Shown: piece by piece, positions 22,301 to 32,966 of the stretch | Layout: each line of letters starts with the position of its first letter | Numbering within the stretch: position 1 is the first letter of the stretch | Origin: Mycoplasma marinum | GTDB lineage: Bacteria > Bacillota_I > Bacilli_A > Mycoplasmatales > Metamycoplasmataceae | Reading direction: 5' to 3' | DNA length: 64,000 nt | Assembly: GCF_004335975.1 (NCBI RefSeq) | Contig: NZ_PSZO01000003.1 | Coordinates: 1-64,000, forward strand | Position numbers and translations under genes: made by a program | The notes under the pieces: generated by a model | The model's database searches: none | What the model was told of the DNA's origin: nothing | Seen by the model: the letters and a program-made list of their open reading frames with translations, nothing else

Positions 22301-25300
22301 TTCTATTATTAAAATCAAGTGTTTCAATAAAACCACCTTTGTGTTCCACAATAATTCTTATACCATTAGGGCCTAATAATGCTTTCTTATTTTCAAAAAT
22401 TTGAAAAACATTATCAATAATTGTATGAATACCAGATATACCTTCAACTATTGGAATTATAGGTCTTATGATATTATTGCTATCAAAGAAATCAGTATAC
22501 AATGTTGTTATTGGTGTTTTCGACCTAATATTTACAAAGTCAACAGGAGAAGTGCTATTTCCAAAATTAACCCCAAACAAACTAACCAAATCTATTGAAT
22601 AATAATAGCCATTTATTATTTTTAAATTTTTAACTAATATATCATTTAATTCATTGTTACTTTTAAACTTCGTCTTTAAATTAAAAAATGTTAACTTTTT
22701 ATTATTCTGATCATAAATATTTAAGCGCATTGCTCAAGGTTGATGTGAAGTTTTAAAATCAAAATTTCTAGGTAAAAGCGAAGAATCTACATATATATTT
22801 TTTATTTTAAGATTACCATTGTTTTCAATTCCAAATAAACTAGAGTTGAACTTTATTTTAGTGCCAGCATCAATATTGCTAATATAAATTTTTGGAGTAA
22901 TTTTTGGAGCAACATATGTTTTAGACACACTTTTTGGACCGCTATCAAAAATATCATCATTTCATCAAATAAGATTATTTCTAGTTATTTTAACTTTAAC
23001 AACATCATTAGGTATTAAGTCATAAATTTTAAAATTACTACTATTGGAAGAATTGACTTTCAAGGATTTTATTTTTTTATTTTTTCTTTCCACTTCAATA
23101 GTTATTTGTTCGCCCATTTTAGTAAGTTCTCTTCAATTAATTTTTGTACCAAATATTTCATGCTTTAAATTATTGCTGTCTTCTATGAAAGCATGCTCAA
23201 CTTCTGGCAAAATCGGAATATTAACTTTAGTTGGTAAAGTATCAATTTTGAAATATCTAATATATTTATTTGAGAAATTTGAGAATAATTTGTTTTTAGA
23301 TTTTTCTAAAATTTTGATAACTAAATAATCACCTTCTTTGAAGTCAAAATAATTACTTGTTAAATTTGTGTAATCAATCAACCCAGTTTTATTTTTTAAA
23401 CTATATGGTTTTAACGAATCAATATTACCATCAAAGTTATAATTTTTCTCAATATGCGCTATTTTTATATTTGCATTTTTCAAAATAGGTAAATTATCAA
23501 TAATTTTCCCGTTTGCAAAAACTATTTTACCATTATAACCAATTAATGAAATGTTTGTAATAGGTGTTATGTTTTCAATGTTATTTTTATTAATAACTCC
23601 TGAAACAACACCACTTTTAGATAAATTAAAAGGTATAGAAAACCCATTTTCACTTGTATTTCAATAATGTTGCTTGTTGGGTTTTATTAAAATCTCATAT
23701 TTTTGACCATTTTCAATCTCAAAAGAACCAATTTCATTATTTTGATAACTTAACTTACCATCAATAATTTCGTAAATATTTCCGGCAATCATAATTTTCA
23801 AATCATAGCCTTGTTTTATAATATTTTGCAGATTATTATTGTCAATATTAACTATACCAAATTCATTTGCAAATCATTCTATTCTTGGAATCACATTTAT
23901 TGTTTTAGAGTCAATATTTATAGATACTAATTTATCTTTATTGTTATCTTTATTATATATTAATTCCTTTGAAAAGAATTCGTGTTGAGCTTGCTTATAA
24001 TAGTCATTAATATTACCAAATGCAAAACCATTTTCAGGATCAATTTTAAATATCGCAAAAGATCCTACATATAATTTATCTGGCATATTAGAAAGATTCC
24101 CAAAAATAACCTCTTTTTCATTTGAGTTATTAAATGATTTTAAAGTAAGGCTTATTTTAAAATTATATTGACTTTGTAATTTAATTAAATCAGTTTTATC
24201 AAACGAATAGAAATTTTTACCCAATTGTGAATCAAATTGAGTCTTTTCAGATATAGCCTTTTGAATCTTATTCTTAATTTGGTTTGCGTAAATACCAATC
24301 GGAGTAGATTTACCAATTTGAACCACATCGGATACGGTGAAAGATAATAGCGGTAGCTTCTCAACTTTAGTATTTTGTCCGTAGCTAATAGTTTGATAAC
24401 CAATACCTTTTGCGTATATTGTTATAATACTTTTATTTGATATGGAGTTTATTTTTTGAAACTCTTCCAAATTGTAAAAAGTGATTTTATTATTAACATT
24501 AACGCTGATAATTATTTCAATATTACTAGATGTATTGTCAATCATTTTTAAAGTTGACATAAAATCATTTGATGGTTTTGCTAGAAAATCAGTTCCTAAA
24601 AAGTTTATATTTCAAGTTGAATAATTATTAATGTAATTACTAATATTTGGTATTTGTTTTAATAAACTTAAATCTTTGGTATCAACAAGACCACTAACTA
24701 CATTCATTGGTATTGAAAAACTATTTCCATAATCAATTAACTGATTATTTATATTTGTTTTTACTATATTATCAATAGGTGATTTTGTATTAAAAATTAC
24801 AAATATTTTATCCCCATTTTCTAAATTTTTTGGTTCACTAATGAAAAAATACTTTTTCCCATCTTTTTTTACCACTTGATACCTAATAGTTAATTTATCG
24901 CTATATTTTATATCAGGCAATTTTAAAATACCATGTTTATTAATACCTAAAATTTTAACTCTATTTATGGGTAGGTATATATTATCAGCTGATATATTAT
25001 CACCAACACCATTGTTAAATATACTCATATCTAAATTTATAGGTATTGAATATTTTCCATTTTCGAAAATTCCATTATCACTTCTTATAACTCTAAATTT
25101 TATATTTTTAGTATCTCTAATTTCAGAGAATTTTAGATTTGAACTTGGTAGTCATACTTTATTTAATTCATCATAAATTTGTAATTTATACTCTCCTGAA
25201 TGTGTTTTTCAACTAAATGTTTGTTGGTTTAAAATAAAATTCGCATTTTTATATTCATACCTTCTCCAATCGGAAGAGTAATTCTCCCCTAAATTAAAGG

Positions 25301-28151
25301 CAATTCTTTTTTCAGCTTCTTTTTTAATAGCTCCAGTTTTAGAAGGGTTGAATTTTTCTAATGAATAAAATTGATTTTTACCATTCAGTATAAATTCGCC
25401 AATAAATTTTCCATTTTGTTTTGCAAAATTATTATTATATTCATAGTAATTAGGACCTGTTTTAATTTTTATGAATTTTATGAAATGTGGTTTGCCATCT
25501 TTGAATTTGAACTTAAATTGAATAAAACCTTCTACACGTGCGGCATCAAATGAATTATTTGATCCATATTTTGTGGGGGTGTTATGAAGACCTAAAGAAG
25601 ACAATCCACGGTCATTTAATCCGTCATCACCTAAAATTGTTTCTAGATAATTATTATCATAGTTAGAATTTTCCCTATTAAATTCATGGACCCCATTTTG
25701 ATTAATTTCTCATGGTATTTCTTTATCATTTTCATCAATAAAAACAATTGAACCAAGTGCATTTTTATTTCAACGATTGTTAGCAAAAATAGGCAAATTA
25801 ATATTACCATTATATATTTCCCCAAGTTCCTTTAAAGTTTTTGCATTTATAATATTTGATTGACTATTATTTAAACTAGTTGTCCAAAAGTTAGCTTTAT
25901 CTTTTCCTAGATAAATTCACTGATCCTTATATTTAAAATCTTTATACGTACCTCCATTAGGGGGTCACCTATATGTAATTTTATCTGCATCACCTAATCC
26001 ATCATGAGAAGTAGTGAAATTACTAGTTTTGCTTGTAAATTCAATACCTTTGTAGTTTATAAATTTAAATTTTGGATTTGTTTTTTCTTGCCCTCATGTC
26101 ATTCATGAAATATTTTTGATAACTGTTGGGCTATTTAATTTAATTAATAGAGAGGGGATAATTCCATTTCTATATCAATATCCAGTTGATAAAAATCTAT
26201 TATCAGATTTTTTTGATGCGAATGCTCCATGTGGGGCTCTTCAATATTTATCGTATGTTACAATGTCGTTATCAGGGTCTTTATCATTATTCATCTTATC
26301 CATTGAAAGCTTCATATCTCAAATTCCATCAGTTAAAATTTCATGAATATCTTTTAAATCTTGTTTATTTGCCCTTCAACGATTACCAGAATAAACTGAA
26401 GAAACAACACTATAATCAACATTCTTATTATTTTTATCAGTTATTTTAAATTCGGATAAAGCTTTACCTTTTGCATATTTCCAAGAAGGTATAGTTAATT
26501 TTATATACTCAACATCACCCATAAATTCAAGAGAAGTGTGAGATTCAGCTTTAGTTGTGGATAATCCAATATCACCTTTATTAAAAGAAAATTTCATTAT
26601 TTTTTTCCTAAAATTATAATCACTATATATATTTTGTTGTTGTGTATTATTTATTTTATTCAATCAATAACCATTTTTAGTTCTAACTCTTAAAGCAAAA
26701 TTAACATCGTTATTACTACTTATATTATTCAGATTAATTGAAATTTTCTTAATTTTTTTATTGAAATAATCATAAGGATTAAATTGAATTCAATCATTAT
26801 TTATTTTATGATTATTTCAAGAAGCTATACCATCTACTTCAACTTGATACTTATATTCGAATATTATATTTTGATAATCAATTTGATTTATAATATTTAC
26901 TCCATTTTCAAATAATTTTTCATAGTTTAAATAGGCAATATTTTGATTTTTGATACCTTCAAAAGGAGAATTAATAGGAAAAATGAAGTTTACCATTTTA
27001 TAATTTGGTTCTTTTTTTGAAAAAGCAAAAGTATCTTCTTTTAATTTTACTTCTCCAATTTTTCTAATAAAATTATTGGATAATAATTCATTAAAAAAGG
27101 TAGAAGGTTTATTATTTAAATCCTTGATGTTAATATTATCGGACAAGACTAATATATTATATATACCATCATACGAACCATTAGCACTACCAACACTAAT
27201 TTTATTTTCTTTGAAGGTTTCGATTCCATTCAAAATATTATTTCATTGACCTTTATAAAAAATTGTTGTATAACCTTTTTGTAATTCTGCTTTTGAGTAA
27301 TTCCATTCTTTAAATCAATATTTATTAGATGTTTTAGAAGTTAAGAATCATTCTGTAGGTTGATTATCAATAGTACCAATAGTTAGCATATTGCTTACAA
27401 TTGAATTTTCTTTAAATTGTGGTTTTTTAGAAACTCATTCCTGACCTTGATCATTTATAACTCTAATAGAAAAGTTTAAATCTTTTAAAGAACTAGAATA
27501 TAGTGCAATGGAAGATATGTACTCTGGATTGTACAATTTTAGTCCAAGGTCTTGATAAACATCTGAATTTTTAGAAAATATAATTGAAGTTTTATCATTT
27601 AAATTATTTTCAAAATTTATTTTCCCTGTTTTTCCATCCCTTAAGACATTGTTTAAATTTTTTCACGAGTTTGTTTCTTTTGTAATTTTGTTATTATCAA
27701 TTGAACCACCTTGTTTTTTAACTACATAAGATATATTCTCATTTTTTGCATTTAAAAGAGAAATCTCTGAAATATTTAAATATTTTGAAGAATTATTATT
27801 TATACCTTCAAAATATATTTCTGAAATTTTACCTAGATTATTAAGTGAAATAGTTTGGAGGTTTCTATTATGATTTTGTACTAAGTCACTTTCAGAATTT
27901 ATATTATTAATATTTTGAGGGATTTCCTTATATTTAAATGGCGTATTATTTTGATTTCCATCAATAAAATCCTTATTAACTAATTTTGACATTGAGGAAG
28001 TTTTAGAGTAATTAATATCAGGATGCAAAATTTTCGAGTAATTTGGGCCTTGCAATATTAAAGAAAAGAGCGATAGTAAAACTACTATCGATACAAAGGA
28101 AAATTTTGTAAAAATTTTCTTTAAAATTATTGAAATTCTTTTAAATATCAT
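19347..28151 (-). CDS. Giant surface protein 3, N-terminal 2934 aa (frameshifted)
   Basis: A continuous frame of 2935 codons, checked through every gap, with dozens of UGA-Trp; it is the largest gene of the window. It has an N-terminal membrane segment (about 16-35). A region about 90-300 has features of F5/8C or galactose-binding-like domains (LNISEISLLNAKNENISY, DLNFSIRVINDQGQEW). Then come about a dozen modules marked by G-D/E/Q-x-I-x-I/F-x-I/F-x-P (INNGDKIQITFKP, NIGDTIQIVLTPKD, NGEKVKFIIDPD), probably beta-sandwiches. It ends prematurely at TAA 19347. A frameshift within 19347-19386 would restore about 3200 aa with a C-terminal anchor. It is the first gene of the cluster. Confidence 0.82.
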
Positions 28152-28157
28152 ATATAA

Positions 28158-28163
28158 ATTATA
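28158..28163 (-). promoter_or_regulatory. -10 box of the F1-like/giant protein cluster
   Basis: TATAAT on the minus strand ends exactly 6 nt before the ATG at 28151, and no Shine-Dalgarno exists. Transcription would start at about the start codon, so the first giant mRNA is predicted to be leaderless. The upstream terminator hairpin (28190-28214) lies where a -35 element would end, and no -35 is seen. Confidence 0.55.
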
Positions 28164-28189
28164 ATACTAAATATTTATATTTTTATGAA

Positions 28190-28214
28190 AAATACAACCT
28201 TTAAGGTTGTATTT
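28190..28214 (-). terminator. tRNA-Ser terminator
   Basis: AAATACAACCTT (28190-28201) and AAGGTTGTATTT (28203-28214) form a perfect 12-bp stem. On the minus strand it runs into TTTTTCAT just after the tRNA-Ser gene, separating it from the giant-protein cluster. Confidence 0.8.
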
Positions 28215-28220
28215 AACAAA

Positions 28221-28313
28221 TGGCGGGCAAAGAGGGATTCGAACCCCCGCGGATCGTTAAACCCCTGCTGGTTTTCGAGACCAGTCCCTTCAGCCGAACT
28301 TGGGTATTTGCCC
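28221..28313 (-). tRNA. tRNA-Ser (CGA)
   Basis: A 93-nt class II tRNA with a long variable arm. The acceptor stem is GGGCAAA/TTTGCCC and the discriminator G is followed by an encoded CCA. The anticodon stem-loop CTGGT-CTCGAAA-ACCAG gives anticodon CGA, which reads UCG. The T arm contains GGTTCGAATCC. Confidence 0.95.
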
Positions 28314-29029
28314 ACGATATATCTAGTAATTTATTCAATTACTAATTAATTAAATATTAAAATTAAATTATCTCTAAAATTTGAATCAACATAATATTCT
28401 ATTTTATTATATATAAAAGAAATACATTCAAATCAATTATTTAAAAAGAAAACAAAGTTAATTTACTTAAAAGTATTTTATATTATTAAATAAGTATTCG
28501 GTTATTAATAAAAGAAATAACACTATTTGAAAAAATATTTTAATTTCAGTCCAAAACCTTTCAAGTTGTACCCAATTATTAGCATATATCAATAATCAAG
28601 ATATTGTTTTATAATTCTAATCTAAATAGCGTAAATACTCATTCCCGACTTTAACCAATGCAAAACCCAACATACTATAACTCAATAGATTTTATCTAGT
28701 ATTTTAAATAAATTCAGATTATTACACTTTATATAATTCATGCCATTGTGCATTCCAATAAATTTGAACCATTTAAGCTATTTTAACAATTATTATCGAC
28801 AAAATGAATATTATACTTTATTCTATGTATTACGTAGATTACAAGTCTCTAAAAAGTGAATTGATATGTTTTTATTATGTAATCTGGAAATTTGTTTGTT
28901 GATTTTTATATGCTTGCATAAATTATAAATCTTCTCATTCAAAATACGTAGTGATAACTTTTCAATACATTTTATTAACAGGAAATGTTTCAATTGCTTT
29001 TGATCTATTTAATACTTTAAAAAAGGAAA
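28314..29029. other. Gene-poor stretch with decayed coding-like pieces
   Basis: Over 700 nt hold no clear gene. A plus-strand 78-codon ORF (28804-29040, one UGA) has no ribosome-binding site and runs into the tRNA terminator on the other strand. A minus-strand stretch near 28480-28600 reads as aromatic-rich protein-like sequence (WVQLERFWTEIKIFF), broken by stops. It is probably the remains of a lost gene or mobile element. Confidence 0.4.
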
Positions 29030-29056
29030 GAAAAAGTTAACCTTTAAGTTAACTTA
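29030..29056 (-). terminator. tRNA-Ile/tRNA-Ala transcript terminator
   Basis: AAGTTAAC pairs with GTTAACTT (29034-29041 with 29048-29055). On the minus strand it is followed by TTTTCTTTCC, directly after tRNA-Ala. Confidence 0.75.
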
Positions 29057-29062
29057 AACATA

Positions 29063-29139
29063 TGGTGGAGAGGATGGGGATCGAACCCACTACCTCCTGC
29101 GTGCAAGGCAGGCGCTCTAGCCAGATGAGCTACCCCCCC
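29063..29139 (-). tRNA. tRNA-Ala (UGC)
   Basis: A 77-nt tRNA with an encoded CCA. Acceptor G7 pairs with CCTCTCC (two G-U). The anticodon arm CCTGC-CTTGCAC-GCAGG gives UGC, reading GCN codons. The T loop is TTCGATC. It is co-oriented with tRNA-Ile 26 nt upstream. Confidence 0.95.
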
Positions 29140-29165
29140 ATAAAAAAACATCCTGATGGATGATA

Positions 29166-29242
29166 TGGTGCGAACGAATGGAATCGAACCATCGACCTCA
29201 CGATTATCAGTCGTGTGCTCTAACCAGCTGAGCTACGCTCGC
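29166..29242 (-). tRNA. tRNA-Ile (GAU)
   Basis: A 77-nt tRNA. Acceptor GCGAGCG/CGTTCGC (one G-U), encoded CCA, and anticodon loop CTGATAA with anticodon GAU. It is the first gene of the two-tRNA unit. Confidence 0.95.
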
Positions 29243-29456
29243 AAATATTATTTGCAACAATGTGTGCTTAAATATAATAACATATATTAGGCAAAATTAT
29301 CCTACTTTTTTTGTTTTATTTAAAAGTTTTTTTCTTTCGATACAAAAAAACGCAATTACACGCTAAAAAATGGGTAATTAGTAGCTTATAAGGCATTTCA
29401 AACAAAGTAAAATATACAAATAAATATCAAATATTCAAACTTTTTTTCAATAAAAA

Positions 29457-29482
29457 AAATACTCTTTTATTAGAGAGTATTT
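29457..29482 (-). terminator. rplM-rpsI terminator
   Basis: AAATACTCT pairs with AGAGTATTT, with a run of T on the minus strand, 37 nt after the rpsI stop. Confidence 0.8.
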
Positions 29483-29518
29483 TTAAATTCAATATAATTA
29501 TTTTTATATATAAATATA

Positions 29519-29911
29519 TTAACGTTTTGAGAATTGTCTTGCTCTACGAGCTTTTCTAAGACCTGGTTTTTTACGTTCTTTAATACGTGCATCTCTTGTT
29601 AATAATCCAGCTTTTTTAAGAGTTGGTCTATAATCTGCTGAAGCTTCAAGTAAAGCTCTTGCAATACCTAATCTAATAGCTGAAGCTTGTCCTGAAAGTC
29701 CTCCACCTTTAACATTAACTCTAATATCAAAAGTACCTTTTGTTTCAGTTGTTACAAGCGCTTGTTCAGCATCTTGTAAAAGAATTGTTGACATCAAGTA
29801 ATCTAATGAATCTCTACCATTAATTTTGAATTCACCTTTACCTGGTTTAATAATAACTCTTGCTGTTGAAGATTTACGTCTTCCTAGTCCTCTATATTCT
29901 ACGTTTGCCAT
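29519..29911 (-). CDS. rpsI: 30S ribosomal protein S9
   Basis: S9 sits in the head of the 30S subunit; its C-terminal tail reaches the P-site tRNA. The 130-aa protein has the family N-terminus ([16 protein letters not shown]), [19 protein letters not shown] in the middle and the conserved end [11 protein letters not shown], whose final Lys-Arg contacts tRNA. Its ATG overlaps the rplM stop (TAATG), the usual coupled L13-S9 pair. Confidence 0.97.
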   Translation of the reverse strand: MANVEYRGLGRRKSSTARVIIKPGKGEFKINGRDSLDYLMSTILLQDAEQALVTTETKGTFDIRVNVKGGGLSGQASAIRLGIARALLEASADYRPTLKKAGLLTRDARIKERKKPGLRKARRARQFSKR

Positions 29912-30345
29912 TATTTTACCTCCAATGTTTTAGGTTGTTGTGCTTCTTGTTTGTGTTTTGGTCCTGCATAAACAAATAAGTTTCTTCTTTGTTTATCTCC
30001 AAGTTTAGTATGTGGAAGCATACCTTGAATAGCTTTTTCTACCATTGCAGTAGGTTTTTTCTTTCTAAGTTCAGCTGCATTAATTGTTTTTAATCCACCT
30101 GGATACATTGAGTGTGAGTAGTAAATTTTATCTTCTTCTTTATTAGCAGTAAGAACTACTTTTTCAGCATTGATAACAATAATGTAATCTCCACAATCTA
30201 CATTAGGTGTAAATGTAGGTTTATTTTTTCCACGTAAATATGTAGCAGCAAGTGTTGCTAATCTACCAAGTGTTTGACCTTCAGCGTCAATTACGAATCA
30301 GTCTTTTTTAACTTCTTGATGTTTAACGATTGTTGTTTGTCTCAT
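29911..30345 (-). CDS. rplM: 50S ribosomal protein L13
   Basis: An early-assembling 50S protein. The 144-aa product begins [16 protein letters not shown], with a UGA Trp, and has [12 protein letters not shown], the [16 protein letters not shown] signature and the late [13 protein letters not shown]. The start at 30345 is set by the family N-terminus and GGAGATCG just upstream. A good promoter lies at 30391-30418. Confidence 0.97.
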
Positions 30346-30390
30346 ATCGATCTCCTATTTTTTCTATATTTCTTAATAATTTGTGTTTTG

Positions 30391-30418
30391 ATAATATTTA
30401 GTTTTAATATTTTGTCAA
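30391..30418 (-). promoter_or_regulatory. Promoter of rplM-rpsI
   Basis: On the minus strand a perfect -35 TTGACA (30413-30418) lies 16 nt from TATTAT (30391-30396). This is the only near-consensus two-part sigma-A promoter I found in the window. It leaves a leader of about 40 nt with a Shine-Dalgarno site. Confidence 0.8.
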
Positions 30419-30505
30419 CTTTTAATATTTTATTTGCGATGTTGTGAACCGCAACTCAACTATGTAATACGCTTATGTATTATAACAAAAAAGATACTTT
30501 TTAAA

Positions 30506-31171
30506 CTAATTAATTCTACTAAGTATATAAATACTTGCAGTTTCTGCTCTTAATATTCTTTTTCCTAAAGAAATATTTTCGAATTTAGCATTTTCAGCCA
30601 ACTGAACTTCTTCATCGGTAAATCCACCTTCTGGACCAATTAAAAATAAAGATTTTGGCTTAAAAGATGTCTTAATTGCAGTTTTTGTCTTTTCATGAGC
30701 AATATATTTATTTTCAATTTTAATAGTTAAAACCTCTTTAAAACTGATTGGTTCAGTTACTGTTAAGGGAACATTCCTAAAAGACTGCTCACATGCATTT
30801 TTAGCAATTTGATTTCATCTTTCGATCTTTTTTGAAATATTATTACCTAGTTTTTGTTCTACTCTTTTTGTTAAAACAGGAATAATCTTTGTGGCTCCTA
30901 GTTCAGCTGCTTTTTGAATCATCCATTCAAATCTTTTTGTATTAATAATAGCAGCAGCTATTACCACTTCACCATCATGTTCATGGTCTTCTTCTAATTT
31001 TTCCAAAATCTTAGCCATGTCATTTTCAAGTTCGCATATGTAAAACTTGCCTTCAAAAATGCAAATGAATTTTTCTCTTGATATACGAGCAACCTTCATA
31101 TGCTTTAGTGTTTCAGAACTTATTTCAAAGTGAGTCTCTTCAATTTTATTATTAACAAAAAATCTAAACAT
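30506..31171 (-). CDS. rsmE: 16S rRNA (uracil-1498-N3)-methyltransferase
   Basis: RsmE methylates U1498 of 16S rRNA using S-adenosylmethionine; it is a SPOUT (knotted) enzyme. The 221-aa protein begins MFRFFVNNK, like the family's MHRFFV. It contains WMIQKAAELGATKIIPVLTKR, the knot motif LFLIGPEGGFTDEEV and the C-terminal LGKRILRAETAS. The start at 31171 fits the family; an in-frame ATG at 31210 would add a hydrophobic stretch not usual for RsmE. There is no Shine-Dalgarno; TATAAT lies 9 nt before the ATG. Confidence 0.9.
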
Positions 31172-31220
31172 ATTAAAAAAATTATAAATAAAAAAAATGA
31201 AATAATTCATTTAATTATTA

Positions 31221-32051
31221 TTAATATGGTAATGGTATTGGATTAATGCCACATCTCCCCAGAATTACTCACGTTAATAATAGTAAAACTGCTAAAAAAG
31301 TTGAAACATCAAATCATTTTATAGAATATTTTCTATAACGTGTTCTCTTTGCATAAGGATCATAACCCCTTGTTTCCATAGCATTTCCTAAATCTTCAGC
31401 TTTTGAGAAGGAAGTAACAAATAAAGGGATTATTAATGTCACTGTTGATTTGACCTTAGATTTAAATCCGCCATTTTTGAAATCAACACCACGCGATGCT
31501 TGTGCTTTCATAATCCTTTGTGACTCTTCTAATAATGTAGGTATAAATCTAAGTGCTATAGCAATTATCATAGCAATTATATGAACAGGAAATTTAACAA
31601 TCTTAAGTGGTAGCATTAAATCTTCCAAGCCCCTTGTTAAATCAATTGGTTTAGTTGTAGAGGTTAATATAGTAGTAACTACAATCATGAAATAAACCCT
31701 TACAGCAATTATTAATGTTCTATCAAGTGCCTCACCTGATATGTGAATTTTCCAGTAATTTATAGTTTGAAACCATTGATATGTTGGTTTATCAATAATA
31801 AAAATATTAATAATGAATAAAAATACCATAATCACCACAACAGGTTTAAGCATAGAAATTAATTTTTTAAGTGGTAATTTTGCTAATACATACGTTAATA
31901 ATATTGGAGCAAAAGCAATTCCAAATGCAACATAGCTTCTTGTTAGAAATATAATAACTATCAAAACAACATTACAAAATAACTTAATCCTTGGATCAAG
32001 TCTATGTATGACTGTATTATTTGGTATATATTTCCCTACTGTTAATTCCAT
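31221..32051 (-). CDS. ecfT: ECF transporter membrane coupling protein EcfT
   Basis: The scaffold of group II energy-coupling-factor vitamin/metal importers: it links the ATPases EcfA1 and EcfA2 to interchangeable S components. The 276-aa protein begins with the family ELTVGKYIPNNTVIHRLDPR, has four or more membrane helices and carries the two coupling motifs as ASRG (near 195) and ETRGYDP (near 230). The frame passes two UGA-Trp after residue 245 to a TAA at 31221. It is third in the ecfA1-ecfA2-ecfT operon, 9 nt after ecfA2. Confidence 0.95.
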
Positions 32052-32060
32052 TTTACTCCT

Positions 32061-32966
32061 TTATTCATTATTCGAATTTAACACTTGGACTAAATCTTCA
32101 AGTGTTTTTACTTTTGGTATTTTCATACCCTTACTCTCTAATTTATTGACAAAATCCAATAATTTAGGTGGTTCTAAATCATTTTTAAGTAAGCAATCAA
32201 CATCCTTCAAAACCGTGTAAGAATCATCAAATTTAATTAATTCTCCTTTTGCAAACATCATTGTGTAATCTGTGTGTGCTAGTGCATCATCTAAATTATG
32301 CGTAACAATTATTATAGTTTTACCATCTTTATGGAGTTTATCGAAAATACCTAATATTTCTTGCGATCCTTGTGGGTCTAAACCGGCTGTTGGTTCATCA
32401 AAAACTAATACTTCTGGTTCCATTGCTAAAATACCAGCCAAGGCGACACGTCTTTTTTGACCGCCTGATAATGCAAATGGTGATTTTTCAAGATATTCAC
32501 TATCTAGACCAACTATTTTCAAATACTTTGCAGCAAGTTGCTTAGCTTCTTCTTTTTTAATCCCCATTGTTATTGGACCAAACATAATATCTTTTTCAAT
32601 TGTTTCTTCAAATAATTGGTATTCAGCAAATTGGAAAACAATACCTATTCTTTTTCTAATTTCCTTAATATTTTTTATTTTTCTTTTTGATGCTTTGATA
32701 TCTTTTTCTATGATAACAAAAGGTTCAAGTTCCCTAGTTTTTTTACTTTGATTTTCAGCTTTATACTTTAAGTTAATATTACCTTCTGTTGGTAATAAAA
32801 GTGCATTAAGATGTTCAATGTAAGTTGTTTTACCTGAACCTGTATGACCAATAATAGAAATTGATTGACCTTGTTCTATAATTGATGTTACACTTTTCAA
32901 AGCTTGAAACTCTTGAGGTTGACCTTTGTCAAAAGTATGTGATAATTTAATAGTTTTTATTTGCAT
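32061..32966 (-). CDS. ecfA2: ECF transporter ATPase EcfA2
   Basis: The second ATPase of the ECF module. The 301-aa protein has Walker A GHTGSGKTT (about 39-47), the ABC signature LSGGQKRRVALAG and Walker B EVLVFDEPTAGLDP, then a switch His in IIVTHNLDDA. A mycoplasma-type insertion enriched in Lys sits between Walker A and the Q-loop (KIRKRIGIVFQFAEYQLF follows it). The start overlaps the end of ecfA1 by 10 nt, typical of coupled translation. Confidence 0.95.
   Translation of the reverse strand: MQIKTIKLSHTFDKGQPQEFQALKSVTSIIEQGQSISIIGHTGSGKTTYIEHLNALLLPTEGNINLKYKAENQSKKTRELEPFVIIEKDIKASKRKIKNIKEIRKRIGIVFQFAEYQLFEETIEKDIMFGPITMGIKKEEAKQLAAKYLKIVGLDSEYLEKSPFALSGGQKRRVALAGILAMEPEVLVFDEPTAGLDPQGSQEILGIFDKLHKDGKTIIIVTHNLDDALAHTDYTMMFAKGELIKFDDSYTVLKDVDCLLKNDLEPPKLLDFVNKLESKGMKIPKVKTLEDLVQVLNSNNE

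Noticed and set aside
22401-22598. Plus-strand ORF inside giant protein 3
   Set aside because: It lies antisense to a frame that is continuous for 2900 codons, has no ribosome-binding site, and shows low-complexity composition typical of a shadow.
18547-28151. CRISPR array or tandem DNA repeats
   Set aside because: The repetition in this region is at protein level only. No regularly spaced identical DNA repeats were seen anywhere in the window.
28804-29040. Plus-strand 78-codon ORF before the tRNA pair
   Set aside because: It needs one UGA-Trp, has no ribosome-binding site or promoter, and ends in the opposite-strand tRNA terminator. Kept only as part of a degenerate stretch.
31172-31210. 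Upstream start (31210) for rsmE
   Set aside because: It would add a hydrophobic 13-residue extension absent from RsmE. The MFRFFV start at 31171 fits the family.
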